A program made the position numbers and the translations under genes. A stretch of DNA of 25,817 nt from Saksenaea vasiformis B4078 (taxonomy: Eukaryota; Mucoromycota; Mucoromycetes; Mucorales; Saksenaeaceae). The stretch covers positions 1-25,817 of the forward strand of contig JNDT01001333.1 of NCBI GenBank assembly GCA_000697055.1, written 5' to 3'. Below the pieces are notes generated by a model. That model was not told where the DNA came from, did not search any database, and saw only the letters and a program-made list of their open reading frames with translations. Of the stretch, positions 18,417-25,817 are shown piece by piece. Within the stretch, counting starts at the first letter, position 1. The number at the start of each line of letters is the position of its first letter.

Positions 18417-21400
18417 ATGATCAGAAAACACACCCGCATTGCTACTTTAAATGCTCGTAGCATTTTCAAAGTGGCCAATCCACAAACACAATCACAGTTC
18501 ACACATTATCTTCGTTCTACTTCACTCGGGGTGGATGCTCTTGGTATCCAAGAACTGGCAAGTCTTTCTCAACGCTCTACACAACATCTTATACCAGCCG
18601 ACATCACTCTTTTACATCGGAAGTTTCCCCACACAGATTCTATCTTTGCTCAGCACTGTGCATTGATCTGTCTCAATCCTGATCTTTCTCTCCGCGATTC
18701 TCTGACTACTATCGATCAGAGATGTATTTTAGCTACTGTCTATAATACCGACAATCAGCCCCTATGCAGAATCATGAACATTTATGCTCCAGCTCAACGT
18801 TCTCAACGAACAGTCTTTTACGACCAACTCTACGAGCTCATACATACACTCCCAACATCAGATCAATGGATCATCATGGGGGATTTCAATATGCAACTTC
18901 ACAAACCTCAGCCAGCTCGCATCAAACCATGGATTGACTGGCTCAACACCACATGCGATGACAAATCACCCAAGTCTGCTTCTTCTAGGCCACTCCCTAC
19001 TTACTTTCACTACAACCAGCGAACAGCCATCGACTATATTTCCGGTCATCACAGGCTTTCGCCACGTATGGTAAATCTGCGACAACATTTTCTTCCATCT
19101 GCATGTACAGATCATACTCTTCTTACGGTGGACCTCGTTCAGACTCAGTCTGACCTTGGCCCAGGTGTATGGCGTTTTAACCCTAGCTTGTTATCTGATG
19201 CATCTTTCTGCGAACTCTTGACTATTAGCATGGATAGCTTTTTTCAGAATAGCCAAGATAGCCCTGACACACCACAAATCCAATGGGATCAGCCCAAAGA
19301 GGTCATCAAATGGGTGGCTATTCTTTTTGCACAACGGAAGCAGAAAAATTGGAAGGAAACGGTCAGAGACTTGCAGCAAAGACGACAAGTAGCATTAGCA
19401 CGAACAGTAGATGCCAACACAACAGCACAGCATAGCGAAGAACTGCGCCGCATCGAACTACAGCTGAATGAACAAATGCAGGAGGAAACACAACACTTAC
19501 TATTGCGAACAGCCACACGGTGGCATGAAAAAGGAGGGCGCAGCAACAAGTACTTTTTTCGGGTACTCAAACAACGCCAGAGACAACAGACCATTTCTTC
19601 AATACATAACCCAGGTACTGGCCATACTGCTGTCACAATGGGCGAGATTTTGGCCAAGGCACGAAATTTTTATGGAAAGCTGTATGCTACAGAAGATATC
19701 AACCAAAGGGCAGTACAGAGCCTATTAAATGCAATTCCAACAGACGCCTGTCTAGACCAGCGCTCATAACATGAGCTAATCCGGGATCCATCAAAGGATA
19801 ATCTGCTAAGTATTATTAGGCATGCTCCCTCAAGCAAAAGTCCAGGATTAGACGGTCTCCCCTTTGAATTACACAAACATTTGGTCCATAGTCACAAGCA
19901 ATATCAAGAACTGATGCTCAAGGTCGTTCAGGATGCTCTCCAAGGCAAGTTCCCGGTCTGATGGACGCAAACTAGAATGGTGCTTCTATTCAAAAAAGGT
20001 GACCCGCAACTGCTCTCGAATTGGAGACCGCTCTCCATGATCAACACAGATGCCAAAATCTTTACTAAACTGCTTGCCAATCGGCTCAACCAAGTATTAC
20101 CGCAACTGATCAACCCGTATCATACTGGGATCCTTTGGAACCGCCTCATCAGTGACGATAGATGGACAACGCAAACACTGATGGCCCATTTCCAGTCCCA
20201 CATGCCAGACCTTCCTGCAGTAGGGGTCCTTTTTGATCAAGAAAAGGCTTATGATCAGGTTCATCCTGATTATCTACGGCAGGTGTTAAATTGCTTCGGT
20301 ATACCAGCCCAATTGGATGACGCCATCAGTTCCTTATCCTTTGGGACCGATATCTTCATCTCAATTAATGGATGGCTAGCTCCCACCCTACCACAAAAGC
20401 TGGGGCTTCGGCAAGGTGATCCTCTATTACCGCTTTTGTTCAACTTAGTGTTCGAACCAATGCTACGGTCGATCCTGGCTTCCACGACAGTACAGGGAGT
20501 ATCATTTCCCAGAAGCTCTAGTGATACCAGCGTCAAATACCTAGCCTATGCAGACGATCTCTTAGTGTTCCTTCGAAGCACAAGTGAATGACAACCACTC
20601 CTAGATCTTTTCCCCACATATGGGGCAGCTTCAAACGCGCGACTCAACTTGCAGAAGAACGTCGGTTTTCTCCCTTGCTGGTACAACCCACAGTGAATGG
20701 ATACAGCTGCTAGAGTCGTTCAACATTCCTTGGCATGACAGCCAGTGCAATGAATCTCTGATATACTTAGGATATCCCGTACATTCTTCGAGGACACAAC
20801 TACAACAGTTTCTAGATGGTATTTATGCAAAAATCGCTCGCCATGTGGATATAATGAAACAGCGCCACTTATCGATCCAAGGCAAGGGGATCATTGCTAA
20901 CTCAGTCTGTCGCGGCTTTGGCATATCCTACGAGTAGTAGTAGCCCCAGAGGAATGGCTGACACGATGTCAACGCCTTATTCGCTCGTTTCTGGTACCTT
21001 TCTTTCCCGCCTCATCATGGTCACGCTTATGTCAGAGTAAAAAGACAGGCGGTGTGGGACTTGTGAATATCCACCAACAACACCTGGCGCTCCATTCGAT
21101 CTATTTGCAACGGCTGGTCCGAGACAATCCCAACGAACCCATCCTTTTTATTAATCCAGTTATCCGTCCTCTTCTACATTTCTACTGTGACCACAGCTTC
21201 ATCGCATTCTTAATGCATCCAAAAGGTTTTAGGAACCGCCTGCGACAGATACCACAGTTAGCACACCTGTGTAGACTTGTCTCGACTCCCCCAGCACTCT
21301 CCATCAACTCTCAGTGGCCAAGCAAAATCCTTCTTGGATTACCACTAAAGGCCGCCTTGCAGAATGGTTCTACATTCCAACACCTACAACGCATCCCAAT

Positions 21401-22229
21401 TGCTCATACTGTCGACACCCTCCTAGAGCATAACAAACATCCAGACATAATTTTTTATCCCTACGAGGCATCAACATGCAATGGCTAGACATGGGCCAAC
21501 CCAAATGGCACCCAGCCATTCAGTCAAAAATAGAAGCTGGATTTATGCGCCGTCTCACTGTATCACCATCCACTAGAAATAACCTATCGACGGTTTTTCT
21601 CAATGGACAGGCGATAGTAGCGAAAAACCAAAATAAGTATTGGGCAAGCTCGACCAAATGGACTACGCCGTTTCTGGGGCAAAGCACAGTCATCACAGGC
21701 TGTGGTCTCCTGTTCCCGTCCCCAATGGGCGACTGATACCTCTCCGCTGCTAACTTCAAAAGCTTGGAGACTATCCTGGTCCCTGCCTATACCGCACCAT
21801 TCTCGAACCATATGGTGGCGCCTGCTGATAGACCGACTTCCCATACGATCCAGCCTACATCGTTGGATTCCACACCGACACCTGTCACCTCTCTGCCCAA
21901 TTTGCAACAGTGAGCCTGACACCGACTGGCATTTCTTTGTTACATGCGCACCGAAATGGGCTTTCTGGCTCACCGCGTTGTCAGACGTACAACTGCCATC
22001 AGTGATATCAACACCCGAAATGTTGTGGAAACGCCTATTTCTTGCCGAACCACTTCCGCCAAATGCACATGCTCTCTTCAGTTTACTTGGTCTAATACCC
22101 CTCACTATTTGGCGATGTCATTGGCAGTGCGTTTTTGACAAGCTCCCGAGGCAACACTCCACTGCAGTGGCACTCTTCCAACAAATACGTAACCGCTATC
22201 ACCGACTTCCTTCCCTGACTAACTCCTGA
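18417..22229 (+). pseudogene. LINE ORF2: APE endonuclease, reverse transcriptase, zinc-type C-terminus
   Basis: Endonuclease (about residues 1-240): IATLNARSI, GIQEL, NIYAP, IIMGDFNMQL, IDYISGH and TDHTLL carry the expected Asn, Glu, Asp and His. Reverse transcriptase: SSKSPGLDGLPFEL (19840), MVLLFKKGDPQLLSNWRPLS (19980), VLFDQEKAYDQVHPDY (20230), LGLRQGDPLLPLLFN (20400) and YLAYADDLLVFL (20540), so all catalytic aspartates survive. The C-terminus is CPICNSEPDTDWHFF and CAPKWAFW (21900). Breaks are TAA at 19767-19769, TGA near 19961 and TGA at 20589-20591. Indels lie near 20670, 20900, 21480 and 21720. Other copies show Trp at the 20589 position. The product would nick target DNA and prime cDNA synthesis in the nucleus. 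It is about 1270 residues before damage. No RNase H was seen. Confidence 0.85.
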
Positions 22230-22329
22230 GACCCCACTAGATTAGTTACACCATGACATGTTCTCTTTCTCTCTTTCTCTCTCTGTTTTTTCTTATCATC
22301 CATACTCTCCGCTAGTTCTAGCTAGACAA

Positions 22330-22381
22330 TAGAGGCAACTGTCAAACCTCTAATAAAATGAATCAACACAAAAAAAGAAAA
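22330..22381 (+). promoter_or_regulatory. LINE 3'-terminal stem-loop, AATAAA and poly(A)
   Basis: TAGAGG (22330-22335) pairs with CCTCTA (22347-22352) around an 11-nt loop; TAATAAA overlaps the right arm (22351-22357) and the A tail begins 11 nt later. The copies at 13533, 22555 and 25187 keep the order stem-loop, TAATAAA, short spacer, poly(A), while the stem sequence differs. This could be the site the reverse transcriptase recognises, combined with the polyadenylation signal. Confidence 0.6.
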
Positions 22382-22554
22382 CTTGGATCCCTTTTTCTTT
22401 ACGCAAGAAAAAAGACAGTGCTTTGGGGCCTGGGTCGTCCAAAAAAAAATGTGCACTTTTTCCCTGAAGAACCCTTCTTAGCGGTCTAAACCTTTATCCA
22501 CCCGGTGATTTCCCTCTGGAAAGTGATGCGCCTTGGCGCAACGGAAGCACCTTC

Positions 22555-24645
22555 TTTTTTTTTTGGTATTGTAATTCTTTATTAGGGAATTGAGAAACCC
22601 TCTCATAACGGTAGTGCTATTTTGGAAAGTCTAGATACTGAAGACAGATAGAAGTGGAGAAGGAGACAGTAGACAGAAATTAAACGGAGAAGGCAATGAA
22701 CAGTTAAGGATTGAGATGAAGCCGAAGCGGGAGGAAGGTGTCAGGGAGATATGCGCACGCTGAAGAGCAGCTACGGCAGCATCAAAAGACCAGCTAGTAT
22801 TATCAAAAACGCATCGCCAATGTTGTTGCCATATGGTTGCAAGGATAAGGCCGAGGACTGGATACACCTCTGTACTGAGAGTGGGCGAGGCTCGAGAAGT
22901 GTCAGTGAGGAACAGGCCATCCCGCACTTTGGTAAGAGCTACTGCCCAGTGTGATAGGTCAAAACTATCTAGAGCTCGTTGCCAAAAGAACCATTTAGGT
23001 GGGCATTCTACTACAAAATGTAGATCTGTCTCCACACAATGTGTACAGATAGGACATACAGGAGATCCGAATTTCTCAGGCGTGCACTGATGTAATCTGG
23101 AGCGTATGGTTGGTTTACTGATAAGTAATCTCCACCATACTGTCCTTGCATGGTGAGGAATTGAAATAGACCAGAATAATTTCCATCGTTTGACTGGAAT
23201 ATAGAGATTATCAGCCATCAATACTGGTGGATGGTATCGGGCTTGCATGTCCAGTGTTCGTTGTAGTATCCAGTATTTGCATAAGTTACCCGGTTTACTA
23301 GTGAGAAGTCCAACTGCCTTCCCCGTGTCAGGGTTTTTATTACCAATTGTGATTGTCCAGTGAGTGAGTGGTGGAAATTTCGGTCCATCAGAAAGAAACA
23401 GGGGAGTCGGTGAAGGTGGCAGTTGGGACAGAGCCTCTTTAATCACGGGGATCTACGTCAAAGTTCCGGTTGATACTGCCTTATGCCAGCGTTGTAGGAA
23501 ACCTCGAGGACGGTGAGCGCTGGAAAATAAGATTCTTGACGTCGGATTCTAAAGCAGCAAGTCAGCTACCAGACACTGGTGGTTGTGTGCATGTTGCTGA
23601 AGTGGGGATCCACTTGGATCGAAGGCTGCAGTGAGTGGTATTGTCAGTAGATACGATCCCGCCCAGCTGGGATGAGGTGAGAGCGGCTGGAGTGAGGATA
23701 ACAGGCGACAAAGATGCTGTCTGGTTGGCATATGATGTATCCGGCAGATAAAGCGAGTTGGCTCCATTAAAATTGGTAGGAGGGATTTGCGCCCTGTGTG
23801 TATCTTCAGAAAAAAAAGGTAACATGGGATTGTTGAAAGAATCCGATGTTTGTAACATGCATCGCTGCAGATAGATCCAGTGTAATGCCAGGTGCTGGTG
23901 TTTGATGTCTATCAAACCAGCCCCTCCTCGTTGCTCTTGTTGGCACAACTGTTTCCAAGATGGTCATGGGAAATATGGTAGCATATACGCCCGAATGATA
24001 CGTTGGCATTGTTCTAGCAATGTGGTAGATGGCACTACCACGCGAAGCACATGCCAAAGTCGAGATAGTAGTAATGAGTTGGCCACAATGGCTCTTCCCC
24101 TGATTGATAGCCGGTGTTGTTGTAGGATCTGACAATGACGCTGGATTTTGGTATGGAGTTGGTCCAAAAAGATCTGCAATTGCGATGCTGTAGAGTAGAC
24201 TGGATATCCTAGGTAAACAAGTGGATGAATTGCTGTACTGTCGTGCCACACTATGTCCCGTCCCTATAGGATATTCTTCCAGTCTGTGTGAGGTCTTCCT
24301 GCCAGGGAAGAGACTGCTGTGTTCTGTAGGTTGACTTTTGCATTGGATACCTTTCCATAAAGGTCCAAAACATCTAACAATGGTTGCCACTCGCTAGGTT
24401 GGGAGAGAAATACCAGAAGATCATCGGCATAGGCGAGCATCTTTATCGTTGGCCTAGTGTCCTGGAGCTGTTGAGGATTGAATGATGAGGAAGGCCGATG
24501 CCTGAGAGATGATGCTGGAAGTGCTATTCCTTTGATGTGTGAGTATACCAGCAGCTTCCGCAGCAGTGGCTCAAAAGCAATGTTGAATAGTAATGGTGAG
24601 AGGAGATTGCCCTGTCGCAATCCCCGGAGATCCTTCATATGCGAG
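22555..24645 (-). mobile_element. 5'-truncated LINE copy (about 2.1 kb), ORF2 C-terminal two-thirds
   Basis: Minus strand, starting inside the reverse transcriptase at about 24645. Landmarks are LRGLRQGNLLSPLLFN (24630), LAYADDLLVFLSQPSEW (24440), VYLGYPVYSTASQLQ (24215), LLLSRLWHVLRVVVPS (24060), ARTVWWRLLISKPTIRSRLH (23140), CPICTHCVETDLHFVVECP (23050) and a clean end at 22631. The 3' region has TAATAAA, an AGGG/CCCT stem and T10 at 22555-22564. Stops and frameshifts occur near 24250, 23960 and 23560-23450, but 23446-22631 is intact (about 270 codons), less damaged than the copy at 16912. No convincing target duplication was found; an 8-bp match (AAGCACCT at 22546 and 24838) is too weak. 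It abuts the coding start of an unrelated gene. Confidence 0.8.
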
Positions 24646-24978
24646 ATCTTTCGAGAATAGGCATTTGTTACTTTTCCATTAATACCGTCATCTAAGAGTA
24701 ACGCTTTTAAATATCCTTCAAAGGGTTTATACGCCGCCTTGAGGGCTCTTTCTTTGGGACAGTGCTTATACTCTGTATTTTCGCTTTTTGTCTTTGTGAT
24801 CTGTATCGACTTTCGTAACGTCCAGTTCCGTATCTTCAAGCACCTGCACAACGTCTTCTTCCATGGTTTTTAGACATCTAATGCATGTATTTAGTTATGC
24901 GCATATCGTTGATGCCGCCTAACATACCTGGCCTTGTTCCGTATTCTCTTCTTGTCTTGTAAGGGGCTGCAACATCAT
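24646..24978 (-). pseudogene. 5' part of an unidentified spliced gene, cut by a LINE
   Basis: Minus strand ATG at 24978-24976, then LTRQEENTEQGQ, and a 50-nt intron 24927-24878 with GTATGT donor and TTAG acceptor. The second exon reads in frame for a short way. The coding-like sequence is one base out of phase at the AAAAA run near 24868: MEEDVVQVLEDTELDV, then KVDTDHKDKKRKYRV up to a stop at 24768-24766. Further coding-like sequence follows (HCPKERALKAAYKPFEGYL) in the next phase until the LINE begins near 24645. The N-terminus is acidic followed by a KKRKYR basic patch that could be a nuclear localisation signal. This resembles starts of transposases or DNA-binding proteins, but no family is recognised. 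It is truncated and probably inactive. Confidence 0.4.
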
Positions 24979-25046
24979 ATTTGGTGCTGTGAGTAGGGTG
25001 GGAATAACTCGTTTATGTCTTACCACATTTTTTATGTTCTCTACGA

Positions 25047-25424
25047 CGGATGTTTAGAAGTTTCATATATATGAAATTCTTTTCCGAATCAAAAGATGAT
25101 GAATAAATATGCAACGTCTGAGCGGCCGCCGATGTTCTAAGATATATGATTGATTGGAATGATCGCCGCTGTACGATAGCACAGACTTTTTTTTTGTATG
25201 TTGCAATTTATTAGGGCTTTGCCCATGTTAAAGGTTATAGGTGAGAGAAAAGAGAAACGGGGCGTGGGTAATCAGCTGAGAAAAAGAAAAGCAAGAAAGA
25301 AGAGAGTGGAAAAAAAAAAGAGAAGGAAGAAAGAAAAATATAGCTAGAGACAGGTCAAAGGGCTGGTGGATTGGAAGGAGGAAACGATAGCACAGACGCT
25401 TCTAAAGAGGACGCACTCATTTTA
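25047..25424. repeat. Repeat Z, copy B, interrupted by a LINE tail
   Basis: Matches 956-1122 from CGGATGT to GCACTCATTTTA with about 90% identity after removal of 211 bp (insertion plus one target duplication). It keeps the GCGGCCGC core and the GAGCGG arm, whereas the second arm has changed to CCGCTG. The surrounding sequence differs completely from copy A, so the shared unit is a discrete repeat of about 165 bp. Confidence 0.75.
25187..25383 (-). mobile_element. 197-bp LINE 3' tail with a 14-bp target duplication
   Basis: ACGATAGCACAGAC occurs at 25173-25186 and 25384-25397, exactly flanking the insert; copy A of repeat Z shows the empty site. On the minus strand the insert is a CT-rich 3' region, then a GGGC/GCCC hairpin (25224-25214), TAATAAA (25213-25207), CTTGCAAC-type spacer and A9 (T9 at 25187-25195). 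It has no coding sequence. It belongs to the same kind of LINE as the other copies by this 3' architecture. Confidence 0.85.
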
Positions 25425-25439
25425 GGATGGTGGTAAATT

Positions 25440-25516
25440 GGAGGTACCCCCCATAAAAGGTAGCTGGACGTACCCCCTGGAGGTACCCCAAAAAAGGAAA
25501 TACTGCCCGTATAAAA
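25440..25516 (+). promoter_or_regulatory. Promoter-like region: three GGWSGTACCCC boxes and TATA box
   Basis: GGAGGTACCCC at 25440-25450 and 25479-25489, and GGACGTACCCC at 25466-25476. Starts are spaced 26 and 13 bp, i.e. multiples of 13. TATAAAA lies at 25510-25516, 68 bp before the ATG at 25584. The array begins 16 bp after the end of repeat Z. The boxes look like binding sites for one regulator of the downstream gene; the factor is unknown. Confidence 0.5.
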
Positions 25517-25583
25517 CGCGAATTTCTGTGTGAATTTTGCACTACTTCTACTATTCACTCATTATTCGAGAATCTTCTTCATC

Positions 25584-25724
25584 ATGTCTTTCCAATCGCT
25601 CCAAACTCTTCCTCATTATCCTGAAGGAAATGCCAAAGTAGTTGTGCCATTTCCACGAGATGAAGCTGGTGTCTACAATGTTGGAAAGCTCGACATTGGT
25701 TGGTGTCTGAAAAGACAAAATTAG
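25584..25724 (+). CDS. Start of an unknown gene, 46 codons or first exon
   Basis: ATG at 25584 follows the TATA box at a sensible distance and has CATC just before it. The product starts MSFQSLQTLPHYPEG and continues KVVVPFPRDEAG, VYNVGKLDIGW, ending at TAG 25722-25724. Composition is protein-like and codon use resembles that of the BCS1-like gene. It may be a complete micro-protein or the first exon of a gene running past the window; no sure donor was seen. No family is recognised. Confidence 0.45.
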   Translation: MSFQSLQTLPHYPEGNAKVVVPFPRDEAGVYNVGKLDIGWCLKRQN

Positions 25725-25817
25725 AGAGAGTCACACAAGAATTGGAGTAGGACAAAATAGCGAATTATACGTACTGCTAAACAACTTGATACATAATGCT
25801 ATATAAACCAACTAATC

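Larger units (their letters stand above)
16912..22380 (+). mobile_element. Full-length LINE (5.47 kb) with target duplication, two broken ORFs
   Basis: ACTTGGATCC occurs at 16902-16911 and 22381-22390, immediately outside the element, and the 3' end is an A-rich tail (22369-22380). This is the only copy here with a 5' untranslated region, ORF1 and complete ORF2. The order is 5' region, ORF1 (17069-18376), 40-nt gap, ORF2 (18417-22229), and a pyrimidine-rich 3' region (22259-22290 is mainly CT). Then comes a stem-loop with AATAAA. Gene content (zinc-knuckle ORF1; APE endonuclease, reverse transcriptase and CCHC-type end in ORF2; no RNase H seen) fits the LINE1-like elements described in Mucoromycotina (Grem-LINE1), but that identity is a guess to be tested. 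Stops and frameshifts make it non-autonomous. Confidence 0.85.

Noticed and set aside
21584..22105. Minus-strand 173-codon frame.
   Set aside because: Antisense shadow of the zinc-type C-terminus of LINE ORF2.
23806..24390. Minus-strand 194-codon frame.
   Set aside because: Off-phase shadow of the LINE ORF2 copy, whose conserved motifs lie in the neighbouring phases.
22546..24845. AAGCACCT at 22546-22553 and near 24837-24844 as a target duplication for the LINE at 22555-24645.
   Set aside because: Only 8 bp match, and the second copy lies about 190 bp beyond the point where LINE coding begins, inside sequence that reads as another gene.
1..25817. CRISPR array, prophage or bacterial operon.
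   Set aside because: Spliceosomal introns, LINEs and a Plavaka transposon show a fungal genome; no spaced identical repeats were seen apart from the three promoter boxes and the 30-bp minisatellite.

Overview
The window looks like a transposon-rich stretch of a fungal nuclear genome, most likely an early-diverging Mucoromycota (Mucorales-type) species. This is inferred from 43-50 nt introns with GTATG/GTAAG/GTGAG donors, a mitochondrial BCS1-type AAA gene with six short exons, several copies of an endonuclease/zinc-knuckle LINE family, a DIRS-like retroelement, a Plavaka-type DNA transposon and a TnpB/Fanzor-like gene. No rRNA, tRNA or CRISPR was found. Only the BCS1 gene looks like an ordinary cellular gene; most of the rest is mobile DNA in different stages of decay.

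Layout. 1-955: 5' part of a DIRS-like retrotransposon (gag-like frame, then the first part of the reverse transcriptase), cut off at 955. 956-1122: a ~165 bp repeat ('Z') present again at 25047-25424. 1120-2316 (minus): a multi-exon gene of unknown function, divergent from and 61 bp away from 2378-5919 (plus), a Plavaka transposase gene with about ten exons and nonsense codons. 5941-6201: a small candidate ORF. 6402-8248 (minus): BCS1-like AAA ATPase, well preserved except for one 1-nt homopolymer offset. 8249-9049: intergenic, with two hairpins.

9050-13602 is a pile-up of minus-strand LINE fragments: a heavily deleted copy (9050-10505), and a second copy (about 10886-13532) split by a 234-bp solo LTR (12427-13171) with a 5-bp target duplication. 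The LTR is itself split by a 5'-truncated LINE (12521-13017) with a 14-bp target duplication. A 70-bp LINE tail (13533-13602) follows. 13603-15930 (minus) is a TnpB/Fanzor-like gene that keeps the N-terminal Cys/His module and the RuvC-I-like motif WGVDPGVTQVFVAVD. It loses the rest of the nuclease where the LINE sequence begins. 15931-16901 is AT-rich with one exon-like stretch.

16912-22380 (plus) is a full-length LINE of 5.47 kb, bounded by a 10-bp duplication, with ORF1 (two zinc knuckles) and ORF2 (APE endonuclease, reverse transcriptase, C-terminal zinc motif). Both ORFs are broken by stops and frameshifts. 22555-24640 (minus) is another 5'-truncated LINE, abutting the start of an unidentified spliced gene (24978-24766). 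25047-25424 is the second Z repeat, split by a 197-bp LINE tail with a 14-bp target duplication. The window ends with a promoter-like array of GGWSGTACCCC boxes, a TATA box and the first 46 codons of an unknown gene.

The observations most worth following are: the Plavaka transposase with its divergent partner gene; the interrupted Fanzor-like gene; and the stem-loop just before the poly(A) of four or five LINE copies, which changes in sequence but keeps pairing.
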